Shown one piece after another: positions 1 to 12,387 of a stretch of 64,000 nucleotides of DNA. A model generated the notes under the pieces. It saw only the letters and a program-made list of their open reading frames with translations, did no database searches and was not told the DNA's origin. Source of the DNA: Cyanoderma ruficeps (taxonomy: Eukaryota; Chordata; Aves; Passeriformes; Timaliidae); the NCBI GenBank assembly GCA_008694505.1, contig VZDJ01000056.1, forward strand, positions 5,645,205 through 5,709,204, written 5' to 3'. The position numbers and the translations under genes are program-made. How positions within the stretch are numbered: position 1 is the stretch's first letter; each line of letters opens with the position of its first letter.

Positions 1-3000
1 AAGACATAGAGAAGGATTTGCTCATCCTTATTGGGCCAACTCCAAAACAGATTGAGAAAAGAATTAAAATAATGAGGGGAAAATGATAGATATAGGGAGT
101 AGCTACAGTGCTGGGATCACTAGAAGTGCACATTTCAAAACGAAGATACAGAACAATGCAGATGGGACAGCCCTCTGGAAGGCTATTTTTTGGGAGGGGT
201 ATATTTGCCTTCACCACTTTTAATGGTATTTTTGTCTGCTTTTTGCTTGGTGGTATTATGCTTGATTCTGGAGTTCTTTGTGTTGCCTGTCTTTTACATC
301 CTTAGACCATCTCTTGTCCCTCTTCAGGTAAGTCTTTGGTGATCTATTTGGTGAAAAATATGGAAATGCCGTGATTGCTATGCTTTTGGAGAGAGGGGTA
401 GAAGTGCAGCTGAAATTGTGATATTCACCTAGTACAAAGAAAGAACTCATTTCTCCCCATGGGGTGAAATCTTGGCTCTACTGACAGTGATGGGAAGGCT
501 GGCACTGATTTCACTGGAGTCAAGTATGAGTCTGAGGCAAAGGAAGCAGAGGCTGAACCCAGCGATCTGGAGCATGCCACATTGCTCCCCTGAATTGGGG
601 TCTGCGATGTGCTGCTTCTCAGGAGAACAGAAGGGATGATGGTAAACACCCAAAATCGCTGCCATTGTGCAATGAGGGGAAGAGTGAGCAGAAATCAGAG
701 GTTCAGTGATGAGCCCCAGACCTCATGAGAGCACAGGCAGCAGATCCAGAGCCCAGGAGGACCAGGAGATCTTCCTCTGCATGGCAGAAGTAGGAAATAA
801 AACACTTGCTGCCAAATGAGGATCCAATGGAGCGGTAAACACTGCTCCCCACAGCCCCAGAAAAACCCCCAAGGTTTGATGGAGAGCTGTATTCAGACAG
901 ATCCCCAATACCATCAGGCAGATCCTGCCTCTTGATGAAGATTTGCCTGGCCCAACAAGCTGACACCCAGCCAGCCAGGCAAATGCAGCTGACAGTGACG
1001 ACACATGGGGTGTCTGTCCCCAGTGCAGATAGGCACAGCTCACTCAGCGTGGCCTCACAGATTGTCTCCAATGACATGAGAAAACCTGGAGGGGACAATG
1101 GAGGAAGGGCACAGAGCACAAGGAGCTCCACTGACTGTGTTCAACAAGCTGAACTGCCCTAATAAAGAGACACGTCCCGGGCACCAGCAGGGAATGTCAG
1201 GGGAGCTGGGAAAAGCAAGGCTTGGTCAGGGCTGGTGACATATAGGGCAGTTGTCTAAAGGCCAATTCAGCTTTTCAGAAAACCAGAGTTTTTGAGGGAT
1301 AACGACACAATTCAGTAGCTGAATTTTCCCATTTATCATAGGAAATCTATGAAAATTTAATCTTGGTGGCCTGATTCGTGGATCTCTTAACCTGACTCTC
1401 TCACATCATCTCGGTTAAGCTGGGTATGCTGAAGACCTTCCCTTGGTACATGCTGTGCTGTATAATGCAAATTCTATGAATGCTGACACATCATGGGCAA
1501 TACAGCTCCAGCAGAGAGATGGCTGTGTGAGCTGGACACTGGCAGTGGGAGGGGAAATCTTGGGAAGAGTTGGAGAGCAGTTTCAGAAACAACACGCACG
1601 TCCAAGTGAAAAGAATGAAGATCTATGCATGTGTAGGGTCCATACTAAGCTGGAACAGCTGAACACTCTTCTCAGAAGTCCAGGAAATACTCGGAGTGTG
1701 ACAAAATTATCTATTTGTGAATGATGGGCAAGACCCCTCTGTAAGGCTCTGCAAAAAGTGTTCTTCCCCCTCCCCAGCACAGAGCTCTCTGCCAATAAAC
1801 ATCACTTCTGCCGTGGCTGGGATGAGTCAGCCAGGCTGTTTGTTTTCCTAGGGATGCCTGGCTCAGCCCATGACTGGGCTCACAATAGTGTTGTTTAACC
1901 TGGTTCCACAGAAAGGAAGCAATGCTGAGTTATCCTCTGTGCCAGGGTAAGTCTTCCACGTCCACATTTGCAAACAACAAGAGGTGTGATGAGGCAAAAC
2001 TCTGTGAAACCTTGCAGGGAATGTCCTGTAGGGAATAGGAACTGCCCAGTGGCACACAGTGGACAGAGCAGGCTTACCACGGGCTCACAGCTCCTCCAGC
2101 CAACCCAGCACAGTGCTATCACCAACATTCCAAAGACACAGCAAGAATAGTGGGAGCTCTTTGCAGTTTTTGAGGGCAGTCAGTTTTTACACCATAATCA
2201 GGACAAAAACATGGCAAAGTAAGTCAGGAAGCATGTGAAACCAAGCATAGGTGAACACAGGCCATTATTCTGTTCCTTACAACACTGCAATGGGTGATTT
2301 GAAAGAAGATGGTTAATTGGTGATGCTCCACTCTGAAGAGGATGAGTCGTGGTGCTGAGGGGAGCTCCACCGCTCTGGTAGCTTCTAGCAAGGGCCTAAA
2401 CATCTCCATAACAAGCAGAAGTGCAGCTGGTGGATTTCTTGAAGAAAAACATTGTTAATCATTTTCAGTGATGGCCTCTCACCTCTCCATAAGTTTAATT
2501 CAACGGCCACAGCTCTCTCACCAGGCCCAAGACTGCACAGAGACAAACCAGCAGCAAGCCAACCTCTCAGACATGCATGGATGGGGATGGTCTTCCTAGG
2601 GTCAGCCATGCATGGGGAGCAGAAGCTGCATGCCAAAATCACTGCCTGCCAGAGCAAGGACCTTGATGGAACCAGTGAGGAACCTGCTGCAGGTCTGACA
2701 ATGCTCCCACCAAGCCTACTTATACCATTTGGTATCTGCAGGTAAAGTGCAGCCTTCCCCCACCCCATCCTTACCTCAGGGGATGTCCACAACTGTTCCT
2801 CCTAGCCCTGCCTCTCCTCAGGAAGGTGACAACTCACTACTGCTAGTGGCATTTACTGGATCTCAGTCCTTCAGAGGAGGTTGGCCCTTGTGTGTGGTAC
2901 AAGGAGCAGGGCAGTGAGAGGAGCACCATGGTGTAGTGGGACACGGAGGGCAGGATTTGAGACCGACAGCCTCCTTGCCAACTGCTCAGCTGTGTTCCCA

Positions 3001-3961
3001 GGCTGCTGCTTTTAACAGCAAGGCACTCAAGAGCTCCAGGGACTGCATAGCTGGCAAAGGCTCTTGGCACAGTGTGGTCTTTCTGCTGAAGGAGCCCACC
3101 ATGACACCCCAGTGTGCCACCCTGTGCAACAGCAGGAGGGTAGCAGGTCAGAACCTGTCCCCTACCACATTTAGGACATGTCCTCTGTTTCAGGATGCTC
3201 TAGAAAGGATTCATCCTGTCATTTTCTCAAAAACTAAGAGCCTCTTCATCCTCCTCACTGAAATTGCTAAAAATTAATTGCTCAGGTTGCATTGTTATTG
3301 GTTATTTGTGATTTAAGCCCTTATAGTAGATAAGAGCCCCCAAGCACTGCACCCCAGCCAAGGGCTACAAGCTGTCCTGGAACATCTCAGTGCCACTGTC
3401 CTACAGTGCCCTACAGGGAAAAGAGCTACAACTGCTGCTTATGGGAGTACTCAGGATGGGCATGCAACTATGTAAGAAGCATGGACAGACTGCAGTAGCA
3501 CTGCAGTTATCCACACAGTCCCATCTGTTACCTGCTTGGGACCCCTGCTCATAAAAAGACAGAAAGTTGGGCCAGTTATTCCTGGTGGGACTCCATTGAC
3601 ATGGGAGGTGGTATCAGACCGTCATCTTTTCCCTGTTCTTTCATCCAGAAGACTCTGGAAGGAAGTGCAGGAGGCTGCAAAACACTGCACTCTACTTCAC
3701 ATTCCCACACTGGAGTTTTTCTTTGCAGGAAGAAACATTTTAAACATTGCAAACAGAAATGATAAAGACAGTGCGACTGGAGAAGAACAGCAGTCAGTTC
3801 ACTGCAGGCAGCCTCGCAAAACAAAATACCTCTGGGCCAAATTCAAACCTGGTGTAAACAGAAGTCAATCTTCCAGCAACAGGGGGATTAGCCCCCAGTC
3901 GCACTAGCTTTGACTTTGCTGCTTGATGTGTATATCACTAGAGACCAAAGAATATACTTGC
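1..3961 (-). other. CADPS: CADPS intron downstream of exon I (partial), nothing recognised
   Basis: This is the intron after exon I, running off the left edge. I see no CADPS exon, RNA gene or mobile element. ORFs here of up to 142 codons (for example 703-1131 minus) look like chance readings of GC-moderate intron sequence. Their residues are rich in Cys, Ser, Leu and Pro, and they match no family I know. Confidence 0.7.
3956..3961 (-). other. CADPS: GC-type 5' splice site of CADPS exon I
   Basis: Minus-strand bases immediately after exon I read GCAAGT, so the donor is GC instead of GT. Positions +3 to +6 (AAGT) match the U1 snRNA consensus well, as is normal for the roughly 1% of vertebrate introns that are GC-AG. 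The exon side is CTG, which is weaker than the usual CAG of strong GC donors. No GT donor near this point keeps the frame: shifting by one base would give an even less standard CA donor. The matching acceptor is outside the window. Confidence 0.85.
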
Positions 3962-4098
3962 CAGACAAGAATAGGAATCATTAAGTCTGTGGTCCAAAGT
4001 GAGGCGCTGAACCATCTCAAAGAGTGAAGCGTGGTCAAAGTTACAGGGATTGGAAGAGATAAATTCATCCATGCCATGCTTTTGAGCTCTATCTGCAT
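3962..4098 (-). CDS. CADPS: CADPS exon I (after PH, towards the MUN region)
   Basis: A 137-nt exon, phase 1 in and phase 0 out. AT completes the Tyr codon from exon H, followed by [40 protein letters not shown] and SYSCL. It links the PH domain to the long helical MUN/DUF1041 region responsible for syntaxin/SNARE interaction. The acceptor is GAACAG|ATGC. The exon must end after CTG to keep phase with the expected next residues (GWFSPGQ in mammals), and the donor is then CTG|GCAAGT, a GC donor rather than GT. The next exon was not found in 1-3961, so it lies outside the window. Confidence 0.95.
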
Positions 4099-4689
4099 CT
4101 GTTCATTTATACATATAGAGAAAGACACCATTTAGAGAGATATAAGACATTTTAGTTGACAAATATAACAGAAAAAAATATACAGTATGAAGCATGAAAG
4201 CCAAGTATTTCCTCTTCCCTGCATTGCCATTAAATTTTCTCTTTGCAGGCTATACAGTACACTTCACCTCCCATTGTCAACTTGCATCAGTTATGGACTA
4301 TATTATTGCATCTAGGCAAAAGATTTTAGAATTAACATCTTGTCAACTGCTCATTATAGTGCATTTATTCTGTACTTAAAACCAGAACACAAACGCACAA
4401 ATTCACTCTGCATCTTACAATAGGCTATGAGTTAACAGAATTTTGGCTCACATAAGTAAATTAGCTCCTATTTAGATAGTTGTGGTTAATTGTAATAGAT
4501 TCTGCCATTCTAACGAAGTTACAGCTTTTTTTCCTCTACTTTTACTAGGTTTTCTAGGTATCACGCCAGTTACGTTGTTCTTTCCCCAAATGCCAATGTT
4601 TGTCTTCCCCCCGGCAATTTTTTTTCCTAACAGCAACTTTAAATGCTACCTCACTGAAATAAAAAGATGCTCTTTTAAGCATTGCTAAG

Positions 4690-5060
4690 AAGTTAAATTG
4701 ATATGTAGTTTGTTGTCACAGAGGCAGTAACCCGACAGTGCGTCGGAGCTGCCAGTCATCCCGATGGAGAGACTGAATGTCCTCTGCCTAGATCACAAGC
4801 TGCCATTTTTGGGTGAATTAACAGCCTCAACGTATTCACACTTCTCTGCTTTGGGTGACGTTTATGGGCACTAACTCCTAGGGGCTAATTAATTAATCTC
4901 AACGTGGTTAACTAAACTACACCAAATTCAGCAGTTGAAATGAAGCCTCCAAGCCAGCCTGGGTGCGGCCAGCCAGGACCCCGCTGGGAGCAGGTTTTGT
5001 TCTAGCAGCGGCTGGGGAATTAAAGGACACCTTTCACTTGGTTTTGTCTGTGCTCAGCTT
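4690..5060. promoter_or_regulatory. Possible conserved non-coding element
   Basis: This block has few stops and indel-like runs, contains homeodomain-type CTAATTAATTAATC, a T-box-like CACCTTTCAC, and an inverted CCGAC/GTCGG pair. It reads like an intronic enhancer, but conservation could not be tested. Confidence 0.3.
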
Positions 5061-5919
5061 CCTACTATATGGGTTCTTGCCAAATCCTTGACAAAGAAAA
5101 TAGGATTTAAATCCTTCCCCTGTTTATAGCCTCCTAGGGGAACTGGGTGGCCCTGAAACAATGTGGCTGAAAGGACACAAAAATGCAGTTTTCCGCAGCA
5201 GGAGTATACGGTAACTGTATTTGTTTTAAAACAAAATCCCTCTTTACCAGAAAAAAAAAAACAACCAAAAATCCTTAATTAAAAAGAAAAAAAAGTTTTA
5301 AATGAGAGTGAGAATGTTCTCTATGTTTTTCTATTCAATATTTAGCTGTGAAGGAATGCATGTCTTTCCAAATACCTCATTTGTGTCAGTGCTCTCATAT
5401 AGTAATGATCATTGGTAGCAGTCTTTACATTTTCTGTATAGTCTGTCGTTATCTATATACAAACTGTATAAATAACATCACTCACTGGAAAGAAATCAGA
5501 CAAATTGAAACATGTAACATTTCAATTAGCTGCTAGCAATACTTAATTCAGCTGTAGCTGGCAATTTTCCTCACTATAGCCCCGTTGAATAAACACTGAT
5601 GTTTTTCCTACAGAGGATTAATTTTTGAGGGTCTGCTCCCCTGTTTCGCTGTATGTGCTGGGTCCTGCTGCCCCCCTACCCTTGTCTCCCTTCCAGGACC
5701 CAAATCCCAGCCCCCTCCTACAGTGCATTCAGCACAAGGACAGAAGCAGCTGCCAACGGTGCTGAGTGAGGTGGCAGCACAAGGGCTGGCTTAGAGGATG
5801 AGAATAACCTCCCTGGGGACCACATCACCTCCATGGCACCTCTCCAGCATCCCTGGGCATGGGATGTGAAGCCCACCCAGCCCTGTGGCCTGCAGCATAG
5901 ACTGGCTCCTGTCTGTTTT

Positions 5920-6260
5920 GACAGCTTTCTGCCCCATTGTCTCTGTCCCTTTGGGCCAAGATGGATTTGATTGCATTCACTTCCAAAGAGTTCGGCTGTG
6001 CTGTTTTCATTCCATCCCCAGTGCCCGGAAAATGTTTTAACAGCTATTATCAGACTATTTTTAATGGCTTGCTGCTCTGCCCGGCTCCTCGGAGTTGACT
6101 GCAAGCTGACAAATTGGCTGGAGGCCTTCATTTGCCAGCTTTGCTCAGAGATTTTATTACTTTTCAATTAGGAGCCCTGATACACTGTCAATCCTCCTGC
6201 TCAGCCAACGAGGCTCCGAGAGCCGAGTAAATCAGCTGGAAACTGGAAGAGTCCTCTAGC
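5920..6260. promoter_or_regulatory. Possible conserved non-coding element
   Basis: A complex, non-repetitive block with motifs such as CAGCTATTATCAGAC, TTTTTAATGGC and TTTCAATTAGG. Mixed homeodomain and GATA-like sites without low-complexity runs suggest an enhancer. Inference only. Confidence 0.3.
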
Positions 6261-7229
6261 CCTTTAGCTGGTGAACCTTTTTGAGCATATGTGCTAGAAA
6301 GCATGTTTGAAATGAGTATTTTTTATTCCAGACTAATAAGCTTTTTCAAATATTACATTCTCTGAGCAAGGTGGGCACAGAGCAGACCTTCTGCTGGTGG
6401 GAACTGACTGAAGCGCCGCTGGATTCCACAGAGCTGAGGGTCTGGCCGGGCTTTTTACAATCTCCCTGCCCAAGGCAGGGGCACAGAGAGTTCCCTGACA
6501 AGTGTGAGAACAGACACAGTGATTAAATGTCCTTCACAACTGTACATAATCAGGGGCAATTTTACTTTCGTTGAACGCTTTAAAGCCACATCTTCCGTTG
6601 GGTGTCTGCTCTAAAGCCCATCTGCCCCCAATCTCTCCTCATCGGAACAACCACATGAGGAGAGAGACATCAGACATGGCACTGTGTGAGCTCAAGTGAC
6701 CAGAAAAGCATTATGCACATGACTTCTGCTCAGTCAGTGATTTCAAACGTGGATTTCTGCCATGGGAAGGAGGATGAGCAGCTGCAGCTCTCCCTGCACA
6801 GCCCAGTGCTGCAGCTCTTGATGGCCAAACCCTTTTGCACCAGCAGAGATGCAGGGCTGGGGGGGTGCATGTCACCCACCCAAGGGATACAGCTGTCGTG
6901 ATGTGAACTGGAGATGTCTGTGGATAATGGTGATACAAATGTGTATTTCTTTTAAATGGAATATCAGCTCTGGGCCAGGTGCTTCATTGGGCCAAAATTC
7001 TTAAAAATAATAAGAAGCAGGCTAAAGAAATCAATTCTATACTCAAGTCACTTTCCTTTAATTATTCTAAATGAACACTCCATGCACCTTGCAATTTATT
7101 TTTGCATTTTGATTTTTCCAATGGGCTCACTTTTAAAAATGAAATTCATGAATCAAATTATACCAAAACCATTAAACTTCATAGGTAACACAAAAAGAAA
7201 AGAACACATCTAAACATATTATTACTCAG

Positions 7230-7480
7230 CTTGAGACAAATATCTGCAATTTAAAATAATGCCAACATTTGCATATGTAATGAGTTTTATTTATAATCCA
7301 CATTCTTTCAAAATGGCCTATACAGTTTGAATGTGATTTTAAACAAAGTACAAAATGAGAATGGCTAATATTCACACCTAAACTGTACAGCCAATTTTTA
7401 AGTACTTTAAATTAATTGTTTCAGTTAAATACAGCTGCTTTTATGACCCTGCTCTGTTATTCTAGCTAAAAAGGAAGGAG
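7230..7480. promoter_or_regulatory. Possible conserved non-coding element
   Basis: An AT-rich block with an octamer-like ATTTGCATATG, a TTTATTTATAA stretch and AAATTAATTG. The style is that of deeply conserved vertebrate elements. Inference only. Confidence 0.25.
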
Positions 7481-8338
7481 AAACCAAAGAAAGAAAGTTA
7501 TATGATGCTCCAGTAATTTGCAATCCCTTCCCAAGGTGCCGTGCCAAGCTCACTGGTGCTTCTTTGTTCGGGGCCCCAGTTGAAATGCTGCTGCAGGCCC
7601 ACAAAAGTTATCTTACATATTTAGACAAGCTGCACACAACTGCAGCTGAAAGGTGTTCGATGGTGGTCTCAGGAGGGAGGCTGCCAGTGGAGGGACATGG
7701 GCAGCACAGGCTCCACAAACCTTTCTTCGGCAAAACTGCAGACTCTGGCCTTTTATATAACATTTTGTCCCCTACGTTACTGCCTTTTCTTTAATACTGC
7801 TGGGTTTATTTTGTCCATTTTTATCCAGTTTGCATTTTGTGCTGATTCCATTAACTGGACCCCTGTCATACACACCCTCCCTACATGTGTTTGAAATCAG
7901 AGTCTTAAAAATCTGCCAGTGTCAGGAACACAAAGATTTCTACAGTAACAAGAATCATGAAAACCAAAGGACTGTCCCACTGTTTGGTTCTCTGAGGGCT
8001 GTATTTCTCTTTATCTATCTGTTATTTAAAAAAGAAGAGACAAACCAGTCAAATCTCTCATTCTTTTTTTTTTTCTTAAATGTATTTCCCTGCTCTCTGC
8101 ATTTCTTTTGCTCCAGCAATAATTTTGGCAGATTTTGCTTTGAGAGCAGTGAAGTTAATAGTGGGGGACAAGCTCCATAAAAGAATTCTTGTTATAAAAG
8201 GCTTTAGGTAGCCATTTTATTGTAAGAATTTCTTACTCCAGATTTGTTTCTTTTCATTAATGAGTGACTTTGTTTTAGTACCAAAGGCAACTGAAAATCT
8301 AGTAAATTTTACAACATATTTCCCTGTTGCAAGAACAA

Positions 8339-8375
8339 TAAAAAAAACGCCAAACAAACAAAAACCCAAACAACT
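8339..8375. repeat. A-rich (C)AAAC simple repeat
   Basis: An A-run is followed by irregular CAAAC/AAAC units. Such low-complexity tracts are common in bird introns. Confidence 0.7.
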
Positions 8376-9682
8376 GTAAATTAAAAGGTGACTTTGTATC
8401 TTACTCATCTGGAAAATGTGTGCTTGTCATATCTGCTTGACATTACAAGAATGAAGATGTGGTTTGGACAGTAACAAACAATGACACTAGTCAACCTCAT
8501 CAGGAGACATGAAATAAAGGAATGACAATGATTGATGGCAGCTATTCATTTACAGATATTTCTAGAAAAGTCTTCGCTGGCCTGGCCAGGCAAAGCAGGA
8601 GAACTTTTCCAGCCTGGCCAGCAGTGCACCATGGCAGGCAGCTCATGGAGTGCCCACTGCAACCCACTGCCTGCCCTGGGGGGCAGTGGGGTCCCCTCCT
8701 GCTCACGGACACATTTGGGCTGTGACTTGTTAAAGAAATACCCAAGGAAGTTCCTGAAAACCCCAGTTTGTTTGCCTGTGTGGAGCAAGAGACTTGACTA
8801 GCAAATACCAGTGTTCTGGAGGGGGAAACACTAAATCCCTGTATCTGGATTTAAATGCCAGGTGGAATGTGAGTGACTTGCCACATCCCCTCCTCACTGT
8901 GCACTGTGGCATTGCCACCTCTGAGAAGTGATGTGTGTGTGTGCTCAGGGCTCTGCAAACCTCCTCTCTGTGCAGAGCTGTGGCTGCTGCAGGAGCCTCA
9001 ATTTGCCTCTCAGCTGCAAAGCCAAGAGCTCTTTCTTCTCCCCTTCATATTATTGCATGTTAGAAGATAGTCTTAAATATAACGGGCTGTTTATTCCTAT
9101 GGCTTATGGCTTTTCCCCTGCTGCAAACAAATTCTTTTCTGTTTCAGTTAGAATTTTAATAAATTGTTATAAATGCTCCTGTAAATCACCAGACACACCA
9201 GGCACTGATTTGCAATCTAAGTTGTCTAAGGATTGGTAGTTAGATGAATAAGAATTTGTAGTATGCACTTACATAATTCCTTGTGTGGCAAGTTAAAAAC
9301 ACAGTTTTAGAACAGCTATTTATAATATAAAACATTGTTTCACAGCATTTTTATAACTATTTAAAAATATTTTGAATTGGATGGCTGCAGTAACCTGTGA
9401 ATTTGTATTTCGTAAGTCAGAGTTCCAGGCTTCTTAAAGCATGTAGAAGAGATTTACAGGATAGTTTTAAATTCATGCAAGTTATGTGAGACTGATTTAA
9501 CATTTTAATTCTGCATTCCTGCAATGAAGCATCTGCAAGTTGACAATACAGAAGACACAGCAGCGTTCTCATGATATCTTTAACTATCTAAAAAAAGTAA
9601 AGCAATTAAAGCACAAAACTAATAATCTAATAAGATAGCGATGCATTGTAGTGCAAATACATGTAATGTTGCCAAACCCAGG

Positions 9683-9725
9683 TTCATTCATTCGTTCATT
9701 CATTCACTCTTTCTTTCTTTCTTTC
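9683..9725. repeat. Microsatellite, (TTCA)n then (TTTC)n
   Basis: About five TTCA/TTCG units are followed by four TTTC units, a compound tetranucleotide repeat. It lies in the H-I intron and is probably length-polymorphic. Confidence 0.9.
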
Positions 9726-9933
9726 AAAGAGGCAAAAATCTGTATTTCATAGAAATTAAACTTTTGTGGGTTTTTGGTTTTTTTTTTTGCGGTAAAGTCT
9801 GATAAGAATTCTCTTTGGAAATCCAAACATTTAGAAAACAAAATAAAGAAAGAAAAAAGAAAGTGTCTGCTGAGAAGGAATTCTGCCTGCTACCCAGGGG
9901 GATATTTGTACACACACGCACATACTCACACAT

Positions 9934-9983
9934 AGGAAAAAAGAAGAAAAAAGAAATTAAAGGAGGAGGAAGGAAAAAAGGGA
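9934..9983. repeat. Purine-rich tract
   Basis: About 50 bases of almost pure A/G on the plus strand, following a short CA-rich stretch. It is capable of triplex-type structure but otherwise unremarkable. Confidence 0.7.
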
Positions 9984-10599
9984 GTCTTGTTGATGGCCAA
10001 GAGGGATGACACCGCCTGTTCCTTCTCATAATTGCATTCAGATACTCCGGATACATATTTGCCAGCTCTCATGACCCACCGATGCTATTCCCTCCTATGG
10101 AAAGTAGGCACTCACCAGATATTACAGAAGATTTTAACACCAATAAAGGATTTGTATGGGGTGTGTTTAGGACTGAACAAACTGAGGAGAAACTCTCTTA
10201 CAGCACAGGTCGGGGCTTTTATCTTTTGCAAAGTAGGTATACCAGTGGGAAAAAGTAAAATAGCAATTCCCCTGGCTTATTCTTTGACTAGAACAGCTTT
10301 GATAGGTGACTGAGACCCATGCTAAAACAATAATTTATGATAATTTTTGGGGAACAGCAGCACCCCTCCATGAAAAATGCCTTTTATTCAGAGCAGGCCA
10401 GCATCTCCAAATGCAGGATGCCCCAGAGAGCTGCCACTTGCTGCTGAAATCATTCCCTACCGAGTTAAAGGGAGAGGGAACTAATCAAACCCCGATGATT
10501 CAGGGTTCTTTCCACAGGGCATATGTGGAGGAGTTTCTGGGGGTCTGCTCTGGAGTCCTGCACCTTCTCTGGGACTCTTGGGGTCTCCTGCCCAGCCTT

Positions 10600-10940
10600 T
10601 CTATTCTTTGAGGTGTCCAAGGTTAGCCCTGCACTCTGGTGCGCTGCACCAAGCTAATCATCGGCACGGAGAGAAAGGATATTGTCAGAGTGCAAAATGA
10701 TCTGTTTTCAGGCAGGAAGCAGTCAACTAGATGTAATTTCCATGAAACAAAAGAAGGTATTATTTACAGTTTTATTGTGATGTTAATTAATATTTACATC
10801 TTGGAATGAAAAATAGAAATGTTAATGATTGGCTTTACTAAGAGGATCACTTGATGCCAATGTGAAAGCCAGGGAGAGAAGGCAATTATGCAAACATCAC
10901 ATGCATCCCAATTTCAGTATGGAAACTTACATTTCAAATC
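10600..10940. promoter_or_regulatory. Possible conserved non-coding element
   Basis: The block contains GCTAATCATC, ATGTTAATTAATATTTACAT (palindromic homeodomain/forkhead-like) and AATTATGCAAACATC (POU-like), together with an inverted GTGCGCTGCAC-like core near 10640. These together suggest a neural-type enhancer. Conservation was not tested. Confidence 0.3.
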
Positions 10941-12242
10941 TCAATTCAGGAAAATAACATGGAAAGTTTGTACTACAAAATCTAAACATGAGAAAGATTT
11001 AAGAGAAAAAAAAAGCACATTGCATATGTCAGATAATCTAGTCTGATTATCTGAGCTGTGCTAGCTACAGGGAAGCACTTACCCTTGAGTCCAGCTAGAA
11101 GTTAGCAGGGTAAGAAGGAACAAACCAGAATAACATAAAGACTAGCAACAAGGCTCAGGAAAGCAGACAGGAGCCCTAACCTAGCAGCTAAATATTTGGG
11201 TTCAAGCAAAGAATGAAAAAGAAACTTAAAGAAAATCAAACCAACCAAAAAGAAAACCACTTACAGCTGAAAATTTCTCAAGCAGCTCAATAAACCTCGC
11301 TACTTATTATGGGGGAACAAATCATCACAAATTCTCAAAACAACCAAATCATTGTATATGGTGTGATTAACAGTTATTAAATATAAACAGACATTAAAAA
11401 CTAAATGCAACCACAAAGGATACGTAAAACAAGTACACACCAATCTTTCACGTTAAAAGAAAAGGGCTTTGAGAAAAAAAATAAGAATGTTGAGCACGTT
11501 TGGGAATTTTCTTTGATACAGCACTAACACAGAACAAACAAAGATTGGTGCTTTCAGACAAGAGACCACTTTTATGAAGCTTAAATATTGCCAAAAGGTG
11601 TAATATGTATTAGCAGCATTATTGGCTATAATACTGTGAATGATTTCAACAGTAAACAAGAACAGTTTGGGGTTTTTTCTTTTATAATGCGAACACTGGA
11701 GAAAAGCACAGCTTTGTGTAAATGGAATTTTTCTTTGAAATTGTAGCAAAACAAAAAAAAAAGCAAAACTTTTCACTCTAACAGGTATTGTTCACCCATG
11801 TAAAAGGAACTGTAAGTCATACAAAAATTAATGAATAGCAGGATCTGTTTTTTCCAGTACTTAAAAATTGCAAATAAAATAAACTCCACCCTGGTTCAGA
11901 GCTGTCTGTTTACTTCTAAGTCAAGTGCTGCCATCGAACTGTGGATGAGAATTTGAGCGCTGCTCAAGCTTTATATTTACTGTGTCAAAAGAGGTGGGAA
12001 CCAAACGGAATTCACTATTTCTCCCAAGTTTCCCAAACAGCAAGATACGTGCTTCCCAAGTTTCTGTGCAACAGACAGCTCCATGCCAGGCACGGAGGGC
12101 TGGATTCTCTGTGCGTGTGCATGCATGCGCATGAGCCGCCTCGGACTGCTACGACATGGAAGCTGTAACAACAGTTACTCGTCAAATGGCTTAACATTTA
12201 CTTCTTTGCACATCCTCATTCACCATAGCCTCTAATAAGCAC

Positions 12243-12256
12243 AAAAAAAAAAAAAA
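12243..12256. repeat. A14 homopolymer
   Basis: Fourteen consecutive A residues followed by AT-rich sequence. No upstream retroposon body is recognisable. Confidence 0.9.
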
Positions 12257-12330
12257 ATAATAAAAGGCAGGTATAAAGAGAAACATACAAGAATAAAGTA
12301 TCTCACAGAAGTTCTTACCTTTCGGCAGGC

Positions 12331-12387
12331 AAAAACAAACAAAAAAAAGAACCCCAAACCCAAAACACCCAAACCAAATAAACCAGT
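12331..12387. repeat. A-rich (C)AAAC / CCCAAA simple repeat
   Basis: AAAAC, CAAAC and CCCAAA units mixed with an A-run of eight. Low complexity, same type as the tract near 8340. Confidence 0.75.

Noticed and set aside
1..3961. Search for the following CADPS exon (GWFSPGQVFVLDEYC...)
   Set aside because: No matching minus-strand segment was seen, so the exon is taken to lie before position 1.
3904..4131. 75-codon minus-strand ORF over exon I
   Set aside because: It is the wrong frame of CADPS exon I; the true frame has splice-bounded similarity to CAPS1 and no in-window ATG.
4235..4260. Plus-strand splice-acceptor-like TTTTCTCTTTGCAG
   Set aside because: It is antisense to CADPS, and no exon-like reading frame or donor follows it.
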